From contig JADZEK010000155.1 in NCBI GenBank assembly GCA_020850595.1, positions 1 through 64,000 on the forward strand: a stretch of 64,000 nt of DNA, written 5' to 3'. Numbering within the stretch: position 1 is the first letter of the stretch; each line of letters opens with the position of its first letter. Below, in pieces: positions 9,201 to 16,707 of this stretch. The position numbers and the translations under genes were made by a program. This stretch comes from Anaerolineales bacterium. GTDB taxonomy: Bacteria > Chloroflexota > Anaerolineae > Anaerolineales > UBA6663. Below the pieces are notes generated by a model, which was given only the letters and a program-made list of their open reading frames with translations, did not search any database and was not told the origin of the DNA.

Positions 9201-9335
9201 CACCAGGCGGTAGTAGTGATTGAGGCCGTCGCCGATGCTCGGGTAGCCCGCCCGCAGCACCGGCCACACCGTCAGCAGCGTCAGCGCCGCCAGGGCCGCG
9301 GCCCGCGGTCCGCGCCGCCACGTGTCCGCGCTCAC
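6210..9335 (-). CDS. Large PTPS-related multi-pass membrane protein (GT-C-like)
   Basis: This 1041-residue protein has many transmembrane segments in its first half and extracytoplasmic beta domains in its second half. The N-terminal region (WPVLRAGYPSIGDGLNHYYR, then FPRWAPDLAYGFGYPLFNYYPP) matches the 6-pyruvoyl-tetrahydropterin-synthase-related membrane family, which resembles GT-C glycosyltransferases. The C-terminal part has repeated beta-sandwich-like units of the type ALELTLYWRAQTPP...DYAVTVQVWD, also found in the upstream DUF2723 protein. It is last in the galE-GT4-DUF2723 operon and overlaps the upstream gene by 4 bases. Around residues 381-407 it carries a foreign-looking in-frame insertion (see repeat at 8116-8193). 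Confidence 0.75.
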   Translation of the reverse strand: MSADTWRRGPRAAALAALTLLTVWPVLRAGYPSIGDGLNHYYRLVEFAHLLRQGVWFPRWAPDLAYGFGYPLFNYYPPLTYYLGALLHALGLSLADSLLGVYALAWALAVTGAYAAARARWGEAAGLLAGAAYGLSPYLYFDALARGAVPETLALGLLPWVVWAFGRLGLGPARGWGAAAGLFAALLLTHFLTAFVALPLLAVAALWPAAPEAAGWRGRAGRLGLAVALGLGLSAYFLLPAVLETGAVQVHQLTSPGDLDFRNNFLQLGELFAWPRTYDPQLVFHAVPPSLSLAALAVALLGLAWQAARARRVAWETAAWLAVLAGYALLTLPPALPLWANVPGVSVIQFPWRLVGPASLALALLAGRALASRSNPESGVELGPSHSAPPSRNAVLSARCGAGGLGPFVTAIAALYVFALTWSFGPRGDAPAAAGVADLARYEQAGGQLGTTSAGEFLPAAVATLPAPDALSGLYAAGDVIPRLNTVPAGVTVTAQTPGVTRLSATVTADAPVTLTFDLFAFPGWRATVDGRAAPVGAAAGSGLLTVGAPAGTHTLALTFGLTPLRGAAAALSLLTAAGLAAALWRGRRRAAAASEAPRESAPAVLFGATALAALVLLAGRVGLVDGRATVFARTAFDDASVAGVARALDVNFADQLVLIGQDPAALTLPADGALELTLYWRAQTPPRTDYAVTVQVWDTAGHLWAQSDAQHPGRQPTTRWRGDQYARDAHRLTLPLGTPPGTYRLMVGVYAPGAPPLSVLDAERLPRGGYYALGPLTVTRAAAQPQWTQPPVANVGVLRLLELAAEPRAPRPGDDLTLTMLWQAPSPPPNLTLSLGLLDARGNVVAETSGPPSPEYPILDWRRNELVRAVAELRLPADADAAPGPLRLAMVQHTVSTGAPIGLPVELPGYTFTVTALTRSYAEPPVAHRLNAAVGPAATLLGYAVDPAAGTVTLYWQAQARMDTRYTVFAQALGPDGALLAQADQEPLRGARPTTSWLPGEILTDPYTLPLTGAAQLSVGLYDPATGTRLATITIAAADF
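8116..8193. repeat. Palindromic insert flanked by 9-bp direct repeats inside the coding sequence
   Basis: GGACCTAAC occurs at 8116-8124 and again at 8185-8193, exactly 69 bases apart. Between them is an imperfect inverted repeat (C-rich arm around 8125-8139, G-rich arm around 8159-8175). The 69-base period keeps the reading frame. The encoded stretch is Ser/Gly/Arg-rich and breaks a hydrophobic region, consistent with a recent small-element insertion or duplication. Confidence 0.6.
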
Positions 9336-11674
9336 GGCGCGACCGTCACGCTGCCCAGCGGCACGGTCGGCCCCTGGGCTGCCAGCGCGGGATCGAGGAT
9401 CGCCAGCGGCCGCTGCGTGAAGGCGTCGTACACCGCCAGCGCCAACTGCGCCTCGCCCGCGGCCGCATCCGCGGGAATGGTGAGCACATGCTCATCCGTC
9501 ACGCGTGACCCGGCGATCCACTTGAGCGTGGGGAGCGCGCCGCCCGCCGGCGTGCCGTCGCTGGCCGTCTGCCAGGCGTAGCCCGGCCCGATCAGCGCCA
9601 CCTTCACGCTGTAGTCGGCCGTCAGCGGCCGCGCGGCGAGGAAATGCAGCCTCACCCGCAGCGTGTCGCCGGGCCGCAGCGGCCCGCTCGGCGTCACCTG
9701 CCAGCCGTCCAGCCACAGCGCGCTCCCCAGCGGGATGGCTCTCTCCGGCGCGGCCACCGGCGGCGCGACCAGCCGCGCATCGCCCGGCGGCGGCCAGGTG
9801 AGCGTGATCAGCGCGGCCTCGGCCAGCGGCGCGCCGCCCGGCCGGTACAGCCCGGCTGTCAGCGTGTAGACGCCCGCGGGCGCGTCCGGCCGCCACGGCA
9901 GCACATAGCGGTCGAGCAGCACTTCGCCGCTTGCGTAGCGTTCGGCCGGGTAAGCGACATCCTGCTGGCTGTGCAGTGCGCCGTCCGGCCCCAGGAGATG
10001 CACATAGGCGCTTACCGCCTCCGGCGCGCCGCTGCTCTGCCAGGCCACGGTCACGGCCGTCTCACCCGGCCCGGCCGCGCTCGGCCGCCAGCCCAGCAGC
10101 CGCCACACGCCGAACGTCTGCGCCCCTTGCAGCCCGCCCGGCGCGGCCGTCAGCGGCCCGGCCAAAACCTGCCACGCGGCCGTGTCGCCCAGCGGCACGA
10201 AGCGCAGGCCGGTGGCGCGATACTCGCCCTCGAAGAAGCTGGTGACCACCACCGGGCGCTCGGGCAGCGCGGCGGTGATGGCGCTCACCCAGGTGTCGGC
10301 TAGCGACGCGCCGCCCGGCTCTACCAGCACGTAGCGCACGGTCACGTCGGACCGCCGTCCTTCCACCTGCTGCAAGTACCACAGCGGCGTGGCCCAATGC
10401 CACGGCGCCAGGATCACCGCGTTGGGCGGCGCTTGTGTGAGCACCCCCTGGGCATAGGCGCGTGGGCCGTCATCCGCCGCCAGCGCCTTATACGAGGGAT
10501 AGGTGGCCGCCCCCTGTGCCAGCACGATCACCAGCAGCAGCGCCTTCGCGCCCGCCGTAAGGCTATCGGCCCCCCGGCCCGGCGCGCGCCGCCCCGCCGC
10601 GACAATACCCCGTGCGACGCCGGCCGCGCCCACCCCCGCCCACACGCCCATCAGCGCCCAGGCCGGCAGCAAATACTCCACCGTCTGCGGCGCGCGGTAG
10701 GTGATGGCGACGAAGACGTGCAGCGCGGTCGCGGCCAGCAGCGCCGCGCCCACGCGCCGGTCCTTGCCAAACCCGGCCACGGTCCCCACCGCCATCAGCG
10801 CCAGCACCGGCAGCGTGAACTCGAACGTCAACGTGTTGGCGAAGATCGCCAGCCGCGCAGGCAGGGCGCTCGCGGTGGCGAAATACAGCATGTCGCCGCC
10901 GAAGCCGCGCGCCAGCACATGCTCCCAGAAGCCGGCGAGCGTGGCCAGCCGCGGCAGCCCCACCGCCGGCCCGCGCAGAGGAAAGTACAGCCAGGCCGCG
11001 AACGGGATCAGCCCGGCCAGCAGGGGCCACGGCCGGCGCAGCGCGGCGGGCCGCAGCCAGAGCGCGTATAGCCCAAACACCGCGCCGATGAAGACCAGCG
11101 AGGCGTGGTGGGCCACCCCCAGCCCCAGCGCGAACGCCAGCCAGGCCAGCGCCCGCCGCTGCGCTTTTGCGTTGTCGGTCTGGAGGGTTGCTTGATACGC
11201 CAGCAGCCGGTCGAGCGCCCACAGCGTGGCCGCCGCCGCCGGCATGCGGATGTTGGTGGTCGTGGCCTGCGCCCAGAAAGTGGTCGAGGCCCCCAGCACA
11301 ATCGCCGCGACCACGCCCGCCAGCGGCAGCGCCGTGAGGCGCACGACCACCCGATACAGCAGCACCAGCGCCAAGGCCGCCAGCAGCGCCGACAGCCCGT
11401 TGAGGGCCGCCGCCGGCCCCGCGCCCGGCCAGAGCGCCGCCACCCGGCTCAGCAGCGTGTACAGCGCGAACCCCGGCGGGTGCGCGATGCCCAGCGTGGC
11501 TCCCGCCAACTGAAACTCGCCCGCGTCGGCCGGCAGCAGCCCCGGCGCGAGCGTCAGCGTGTACACCCCCAGGCCGAACACGAACAGCCCGACTTCTAGG
11601 TATAGATCAGGCGGGGGCGCTTCGCTTAAGGCGCCCCTCCCCTGAAGGGGAGGGGCCGGGGGCGAGGGCTTCAT
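9332..11674 (-). CDS. DUF2723 family membrane protein (GT-C-like)
   Basis: This 780-residue multi-pass membrane protein shows the DUF2723 hallmark LAPGLLPADAGEFQLAG, followed by LGIAHPPGFALYTLL near residues 45-75. The Asp-Ala-Gly-Glu and His-Pro-Pro-Gly-Phe residues are the conserved core. About ten hydrophobic segments extend to residue 390. The C-terminal third contains beta-sandwich modules like those of the downstream gene. The family is proposed to act in surface glycan or protein glycosylation through lipid-linked sugars. It is joined to both neighbours by 4-base overlaps. The first 23 residues are encoded by a palindromic repeat and are unlikely to be ancestral. Confidence 0.8.
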   Translation of the reverse strand: MKPSPPAPPLQGRGALSEAPPPDLYLEVGLFVFGLGVYTLTLAPGLLPADAGEFQLAGATLGIAHPPGFALYTLLSRVAALWPGAGPAAALNGLSALLAALALVLLYRVVVRLTALPLAGVVAAIVLGASTTFWAQATTTNIRMPAAAATLWALDRLLAYQATLQTDNAKAQRRALAWLAFALGLGVAHHASLVFIGAVFGLYALWLRPAALRRPWPLLAGLIPFAAWLYFPLRGPAVGLPRLATLAGFWEHVLARGFGGDMLYFATASALPARLAIFANTLTFEFTLPVLALMAVGTVAGFGKDRRVGAALLAATALHVFVAITYRAPQTVEYLLPAWALMGVWAGVGAAGVARGIVAAGRRAPGRGADSLTAGAKALLLVIVLAQGAATYPSYKALAADDGPRAYAQGVLTQAPPNAVILAPWHWATPLWYLQQVEGRRSDVTVRYVLVEPGGASLADTWVSAITAALPERPVVVTSFFEGEYRATGLRFVPLGDTAAWQVLAGPLTAAPGGLQGAQTFGVWRLLGWRPSAAGPGETAVTVAWQSSGAPEAVSAYVHLLGPDGALHSQQDVAYPAERYASGEVLLDRYVLPWRPDAPAGVYTLTAGLYRPGGAPLAEAALITLTWPPPGDARLVAPPVAAPERAIPLGSALWLDGWQVTPSGPLRPGDTLRVRLHFLAARPLTADYSVKVALIGPGYAWQTASDGTPAGGALPTLKWIAGSRVTDEHVLTIPADAAAGEAQLALAVYDAFTQRPLAILDPALAAQGPTVPLGSVTVAP
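11633..11656. repeat. Perfect palindrome GCCCCTCCCC/GGGGAGGGGC encoding the start of the DUF2723 protein
   Basis: The arms are 11633-11642 and 11647-11656 with loop TGAA, flanked by more C/G-rich sequence up to the ATG at 11674. Read on the minus strand it encodes PSPPAPPLQGRG, the familiar spurious-looking peptide of dispersed CCCCTCCCC palindromic repeats. It therefore looks like a repeat element absorbed into the 5' end of the gene. Confidence 0.65.
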
Positions 11675-12828
11675 TTCATCTTCAGCGCATCCGCGTACGC
11701 CGCGGCTGTTTCGCGCGCCGCCTTCTCCCAGCTAAACTGCCGGGCCTGCGCCAGTCCGCGCGCCCGCAGGTCGTCGTGCACGCTCGACTCCACCACAATC
11801 GTCAGCAGGGCCGCGCCGAACGTGCGCGTGTCGTCCGCCGGCACCAGGTAACCCGCGCTGCCCATCACCTCCGGCAGTGAGCCGCCGGTGGTCGTCACCA
11901 CCGGCACGCCGCAGGCCATGGCCTCCAGCGGCGGCAGCCCAAAGCCCTCGTATTTGGAGGGATAGCCGAACGCCAGCGCCCCGCGATACAGCGCGGGCTT
12001 ATCGGCCTCCGCCACCGCGCCGATGAACTTCACCGTGTCGGCGATCTCCAACTCGGCCGCCTTGGCCGGGTAGTCGGCGTAGTGCGGGCTGTCGGGCGCG
12101 GGCAGTTCTCCGCCGATGACCAGCGGGCAGCTTTGCCCAATCGAGCCGGCCGCCCAGGTCCAGGCCGCCAGCAGTCCATCCAGGTTCTTGCGCCGGTCGA
12201 ACCCGCCCAGGTAGAGCACGTAGCCCTCGTCCTCCAGCCCATACTTGCGCCGGATGGGGTCATCCACCTGCCAGTCGCCCTGGGGCGTGTATTGCGACCC
12301 GGCCGCCAGGTACACCGTGCGTACACGCTCGGCCGGCACCTGCAACTGCGCGGCGATGTCCTGCGCCGAGGCGTTCGAGTCGGTCAGCACCAGCGTCGCG
12401 CCGGTGGTCGCCGCCGAGGCCAGCGCCGTGTAGAGCTGCGCCAACGCGCCGCCGCGGTACTCGGGCAGCAGCCGGGGGATCACGTCGTGCACGGTCACCA
12501 CCAGCGGCGCGGGCGAGCTGAGCGGCGGCCCCCAATAGGGCACGTGCGCCACGTCGGCCTTGAGCCGCCCCGCCGCGCGCGGGAAGCTTGTTTGCTCGAA
12601 CCACACCTTCGCCAGGTTAGACTCGCCCGCCCTCACCGCCACGGCCCGCCAGCCCTGGGCCGCGGCCGTCTCGGCCAGGGTGGGGGGTACGCTGGCCGCC
12701 GGCGCCACGGCGCAATACTCATGCTCCGGCGCGATACGCGGCAGCCATTCCAGCAGGGCGCGCAGGTACTGCCCACTGCCGGTGTGGGGGTGATGGATGA
12801 GGAACCAGCCGTTGATGGCGACGCGCAT
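11671..12828 (-). CDS. Family 4 glycosyltransferase (GT-B)
   Basis: This 385-residue cytoplasmic or peripheral GT-B enzyme transfers sugar from a nucleotide-sugar to a glycan or lipid acceptor. The N-terminal Rossmann half includes MRVAINGWF and HTGSGQYLRALL. The C-terminal half carries the GT4 donor-site motif (ALAFGYPSKYEGFGLPPLEAMACGVPVV) with the Glu-x7-Glu pair. The ATG at 12828 is chosen over an upstream in-frame ATG because homology begins at MRVAINGWF. Its TGA overlaps the DUF2723 ATG, and galE ends only 5 bases upstream. Acceptor and donor are unknown; UDP-galactose from GalE is a reasonable guess. Confidence 0.88.
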   Translation of the reverse strand: MRVAINGWFLIHHPHTGSGQYLRALLEWLPRIAPEHEYCAVAPAASVPPTLAETAAAQGWRAVAVRAGESNLAKVWFEQTSFPRAAGRLKADVAHVPYWGPPLSSPAPLVVTVHDVIPRLLPEYRGGALAQLYTALASAATTGATLVLTDSNASAQDIAAQLQVPAERVRTVYLAAGSQYTPQGDWQVDDPIRRKYGLEDEGYVLYLGGFDRRKNLDGLLAAWTWAAGSIGQSCPLVIGGELPAPDSPHYADYPAKAAELEIADTVKFIGAVAEADKPALYRGALAFGYPSKYEGFGLPPLEAMACGVPVVTTTGGSLPEVMGSAGYLVPADDTRTFGAALLTIVVESSVHDDLRARGLAQARQFSWEKAARETAAAYADALKMK

Positions 12829-12833
12829 GGCGT

Positions 12834-13811
12834 TTAGGCGTAGCCGCGCGGGTGGGTGCGGTGCCACTCCCACGCCGTGCCGAGGATGTCACGCAGGCTG
12901 CCAAACCGCGGCCGCCAGCCCAGCTCGGCCTTGATCTTGTCACAGGCAGCCACCAGGCGCGGCGCGTCGCCGGGGCGGCGCGGCTGCTCCACCACCGGGA
13001 TCGGGTGGCCGGTAACCTCGCGCGCCGTCTCGATCACCTGGCGGATGGAATAGCCCGCGCCGTTGCCCAGGTTGTAGGCCAGCGCCTCGCGCCCGTCGCC
13101 CAGCGCCTCTAGCACCAGCAGGTGGGCCGACACCAGGTCGGCGATGTGAATGTAGTCGCGGATGCAGGTGCCGTCGGGCGTGGGGTAGTCGGTGCCAAAC
13201 AGCTTCACCGCCTCGGCCTGGCCCAGCGCCACCGCCAGCACGCGCGGGATCAGGTGGCTCTCCGGCTGGTGGGCCTCGCCGCGGTGCGGCAGCGCGCCCG
13301 CCGCGTTGAAGTAACGCAGCGCGGCGTAGCGCAGCCCGTGCACCTTGTGGTACCAGCCCAGCATCTGCTCGACCACGCGCTTGGTCTCGCCATAGACGTT
13401 GGCGGGCTGGATGGGCGCGGCCTCGCTCAGCGGCTGGTCGCTGCCCGCGAACAGCGCCGCCGTGCTGGAAAACACCAGCCGCCGCACGCCGTGGCGCACG
13501 GCCTCTTCCAGCAGGTTGAGCGACCCGGTGACGTTGTTGGCGAAGAATGCGCCCGGGCGCTGCATGCTCTCGCCCGCTTCGATCAGCGCCGCGAAGTGCA
13601 TCACCGCCTCATACGGTTCGCTCGCCAGCAGGTCGGCCACCCCGGCCCGATCCAGCAAATCGCCGTGGACAAAGCGCGCCCCGGCCGGCACCGCCGCGCG
13701 ATGACCGTGCGAGAGGTTGTCCAGCACCGTCACCTGGTGCCCGGCCGCCAGCAGCGCCTCCGCCGCCGTCCCGCCGATGTAGCCCGCCCCGCCGGTCACG
13801 AGGATGTGCAT
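12834..13811 (-). CDS. galE: UDP-glucose 4-epimerase
   Basis: NAD-dependent interconversion of UDP-glucose and UDP-galactose. The 325-residue protein has the Rossmann GGAGYIGG at residues 7-14, the catalytic Ser-Thr at about 116-117 (FSSTAAL) and the Tyr140-x3-Lys144 pair (YGETK). The NAD-binding DNLSHGH and substrate-loop segments are also as in the extended SDR family. It is the first gene of a four-gene minus-strand glycan operon. Its start has a good AGGAG Shine-Dalgarno, and only 21 bases separate it from the P1 peptidase gene upstream, so that gene may belong to the same transcript. Confidence 0.92.
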   Translation of the reverse strand: MHILVTGGAGYIGGTAAEALLAAGHQVTVLDNLSHGHRAAVPAGARFVHGDLLDRAGVADLLASEPYEAVMHFAALIEAGESMQRPGAFFANNVTGSLNLLEEAVRHGVRRLVFSSTAALFAGSDQPLSEAAPIQPANVYGETKRVVEQMLGWYHKVHGLRYAALRYFNAAGALPHRGEAHQPESHLIPRVLAVALGQAEAVKLFGTDYPTPDGTCIRDYIHIADLVSAHLLVLEALGDGREALAYNLGNGAGYSIRQVIETAREVTGHPIPVVEQPRRPGDAPRLVAACDKIKAELGWRPRFGSLRDILGTAWEWHRTHPRGYA

Positions 13812-13832
13812 GAAGGTTGGTCTCCTAACTAC

Positions 13833-14930
13833 TTAAGCTTGATGCGCCGCCACCAGCCGCGCCACTTCGCCCACCGGCAGCGCGTGGCGCACGTGCCCGT
13901 CGCGGCCCACCATGTTCTCGGCCGCGCACAGAGCGTTGAGCACCGCTTCTTCCACCGCCTCGGCCACCGCCGGAAACAGCCACTTCGTCAGCCGCGCCTC
14001 GTCCACCACCACCGCGCGCTGCTCAGTTAGCGCCGGCGGCGTGTGTGGCACCGTGGCCGCCGGGCTGAAGGCGATGACGAAATCGCCGCTGCCGTGGTCG
14101 AGCGTGCTGCCCAGCCGCGCCAGGCCCACGCCCGCGCGCGGCCCCAGCCGCCCCAACTGGCGCGCGTCCAGCGGCGCGTCGGTCGCCAGCACGATCATCA
14201 CCGACCCCGGCCCGCCTGGGTCGTCACGCGGCGGCGTTATCACCTGCCCCACCGGCACGCCCCGGATGGTGAGCTGCGCGGCGCGCCCGAAATTGGCCTG
14301 CACCAGCGCCCCCAGCGTGTAGCCGCCCGCCTGCGGCGGCAGGACGCGGCTGGCCGTGCCCATCCCTGCCTTCCAACCGAACGCGCTCGTCCCCGTGCCC
14401 GCGCCCACGCTGCCCTCGGCCACCGGGCCGCCGGCCGCGCTCGCGGCGCTCGCCAAGGCCGCGCGCACGTGCTCGGCGCGCACGTGCCGCCCTTGCAGGT
14501 CGTTCAGGTAGCCGTCGTTGGTCTCGCCCACCACCACGTTCACGCTGCTGGTGGTAATGCCGATCTCCGGGCTGGCCTCAATCGCCGCCTGCACCAGCGC
14601 GTCGGCTACCAACCCGACGTTGAGGGTGTTGGTCAGCGCGATGGGCGCTTCGAGCAGCCCCAGCTCGCGCACCTGCTCGAAGCCCAGCGGCTTGCCGTAA
14701 CCGTTCAGGGTATACACCGCCGCCGGAACTTTGTCGCGGAACAGGTTGCCGCCGTGCGGTCGGATGACGGTGACGCCGGTGCGCACTGGGCCGTGCCCCG
14801 GCCGCAGCGCGCCCTCGCCCGCGATCAGCGTAGCGTGCCCGACCAGCACCCCGGCCACGTCGGTGATCGCATTCAGTGGCCCCGGCGGCAGCCCTGGCCC
14901 CACCAGCCCCAACTCGCGTGCGCGCGGCAT
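13833..14930 (-). CDS. P1/S58 family aminopeptidase (DmpA-like)
   Basis: This 365-residue protein belongs to the autoprocessing S58 peptidases, which release N-terminal residues from small peptides or amides. Visible family features are NAITDVAGVLVGHATL near the start, TGVTVIRP, ALTNTLNVGLVADAL, VGETNDGYLNDL, and GSVGAGTG followed by GMGTASRVLP, the region of the self-cleavage site and nucleophile. The ATG at 14930 (MPRARELGL) fits family starts better than the in-frame ATG at 14993. It is on the same strand and just upstream of galE. Confidence 0.85.
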   Translation of the reverse strand: MPRARELGLVGPGLPPGPLNAITDVAGVLVGHATLIAGEGALRPGHGPVRTGVTVIRPHGGNLFRDKVPAAVYTLNGYGKPLGFEQVRELGLLEAPIALTNTLNVGLVADALVQAAIEASPEIGITTSSVNVVVGETNDGYLNDLQGRHVRAEHVRAALASAASAAGGPVAEGSVGAGTGTSAFGWKAGMGTASRVLPPQAGGYTLGALVQANFGRAAQLTIRGVPVGQVITPPRDDPGGPGSVMIVLATDAPLDARQLGRLGPRAGVGLARLGSTLDHGSGDFVIAFSPAATVPHTPPALTEQRAVVVDEARLTKWLFPAVAEAVEEAVLNALCAAENMVGRDGHVRHALPVGEVARLVAAHQA

Positions 14931-15082
14931 GGGGCCATTTAACCACGAAGCGGAGCAGAGGGGTAGGCGGGCGGCAAAACACCGCTTTGTCACGCCACCG
15001 GCCCGCTATTCGTCGTTGCCTCGCACGCCGCTCGGCCCCATAATAGCGGCACCGGGCGCGTCACTCACAGGGACAACCGCAC

Positions 15083-16363
15083 ATGAAACTCAACTACGGC
15101 AAGACCTTCCTGTTGGGCTTCGGCTTCTTCGGCGTCTCCGTCATCTGGGGCGTCTACAACGCCTTTGTGCCCGTCTTCCTCGACCAGAAATTCCACCTCG
15201 ACCCGGCCGTCATCGGCTTTTTCATGACGCTGGACAACCTCGCCGCGCTGTTCATCCAGCCGCCGGTGGGCGCGTGGAGTGACCGGCTGCGCACGCGCAT
15301 TGGCCGCCGCATGCCGTTTATCCTCGTCGGCGCGCCGCTGGCCGCCCTGGCGTTTGGCTGGATTCCGCTGGCGGGTGTGCTGCCGCTCTTCGTGGCGGGC
15401 ACGACCACGTTGTTACTCTCCATGGCGCTGTGGCGCACGCCCGTCGTCGCCCTCATGCCCGACATCATCCCCTCGCCGCTGCGCTCGCAGGCCAACGGCA
15501 TCATCAACTTCATGGGCGGGTTGGGGGCGATCATGTCGTTCCTGGTGGGGGCCAGCCTGTACGAACTGAACCCGGCCTAGCCGTTCTGGATGGGCTCGGT
15601 GCTGGTCATCGTCTCGGCGCTGCTGGTCTTCGTCTTCATCCGCGAGCCGAAGGTCTATGAGCCGGCCGAGGCCCAGCCCAGCCTGCTCGCCAGCGTGCGC
15701 GAGGTGCTGGCCGACCGCGACCGCAGCGCCCTGCGCCTGCTGCTGGCGATCCTGTTCTGGTTCATCGGTTACTCGGCCATCGAGGCCTTCTTCAATCTGT
15801 ATGCCACCAATCACCTCGGCCTGACCGAGGCCAACGGCTCGCGGCTGCTAGGCGAGCTTTCGCTGATCTTCGTGCTTGCGGCGCTGCCGGCGGGCTACCT
15901 GGGCGGCAAGTTCGGCCGCCGCCCGCTCATCATGACCGGCCTCGTGCTCATGGCCGCGCTGATCGCCGCCATCTACCTCCTCCCCCGCGCCACGCTGCTC
16001 ACGCCGCTCGCGCCGCTGCCGGCCATCGGCGTCAGCCTGGCGGCGGGCGCGCCGGGCCGGCTGATCGTGCTGGGCGGGCTGCTCATGCTGGCGGGCGTGG
16101 CCTGGGCCTTCATCAACATCAACTCTCTGCCGATGGTGGTGGACATGACCAGCGCCGCCCGCCTCGGCACCTATACCGGCCTGTACTACCTCTTTTCCAC
16201 CGCCGCCAACATCCTCGGCCCCAACCTCAACGGGTGGATCGTGCAGGTCACCGGCCGCGACTACAACAACATCATGTTCGCCGCGCCGCTGTTCCTGCTG
16301 GCCGCGCTGGCGCTGATGTTCGGCGTGCGGCGGGGCGAGGCAGTGCCAACTGTGGCACAATAG
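15083..16363 (+). pseudogene. MFS transporter interrupted by one in-frame TAG
   Basis: Conceptually a 426-residue major facilitator of the sugar (SUT/GPH-like) type, with the first-loop motif SDRLRTRIGRRMPFI and about twelve hydrophobic segments. A TAG at 15578-15580 splits it in a single reading frame. The first 165 codons end NPA, then TAG, then PFWMGSVLVIV continues the next transmembrane helix without any shift. Sequence on both sides is well preserved. This is therefore a fresh nonsense mutation, a sequencing error, or less likely amber readthrough. A restart at ATG 15590 would give a second polypeptide of 257 residues. A Tyr codon (TAC or TAT) before PFW is the simplest ancestral reading. 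Confidence 0.8.
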
Positions 16364-16407
16364 GCTCGCTAACCCTGTCTGCCTGTCCAACGTCAAGGAG
16401 CCTGGCT

Positions 16408-16632
16408 ATGTCTGAGCCTGAGAAGAAGCCCGCCCCTCCCAGCGGGGCGAAATTCGCCAGCGGCTTGGCCGTTGGCCTCGCCCTCGGCCTCCCCATCGGC
16501 GTTGCCATGCATAATGTCGGCAGCGGCCTGGCCATTGGCGTGGGCATCGGCCTCGCCCTCGGCGCCGCGTTTGAGGCCCAGGGCAAGAAGGACGACCAAT
16601 CGGGCAAGTCCGACAAGTCCGACAAGCAGTGA
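16408..16632 (+). CDS. Small glycine-zipper membrane protein
   Basis: This 74-residue protein has a charged N terminus (MSEPEKKPAPPSG). It continues with two Gly/Ala-rich hydrophobic segments (GLAVGLALGLPIGVAM and GLAIGVGIGLALGAAF) with GxxxG spacing, and ends in a Lys/Asp/Ser-rich hydrophilic tail. The function is unknown; such proteins often embed in or oligomerise on membranes. The ATG at 16408 has a strong AAGGAG Shine-Dalgarno and is preferred over an upstream in-frame ATG. It follows the MFS gene by 44 bases and may be co-transcribed. Confidence 0.75.
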   Translation: MSEPEKKPAPPSGAKFASGLAVGLALGLPIGVAMHNVGSGLAIGVGIGLALGAAFEAQGKKDDQSGKSDKSDKQ

Positions 16633-16652
16633 GGCGCGCTCGCCCCTTAACC

Positions 16653-16686
16653 AAAAAGCGGGGGGCTGACTCGGTCAGCTCCCCGC
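16653..16686 (-). terminator. Intrinsic terminator of the pcrA/uvrD gene
   Basis: A 13-bp stem with one G-T wobble (16658-16670 with 16674-16686) closes a TCG loop. On the minus strand it is followed by TTTTT (16653-16657). It lies 22 bases after the helicase stop codon. Confidence 0.88.
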
Positions 16687-16707
16687 GGCGCGGCCCCGGC
16701 CACGCCC

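Noticed and set aside
14931..14942. Leaderless promoter TTAAAT before the P1 peptidase
   Set aside because: The hexamer lacks the key A at the second position, so it was not counted with the TANNNT set.
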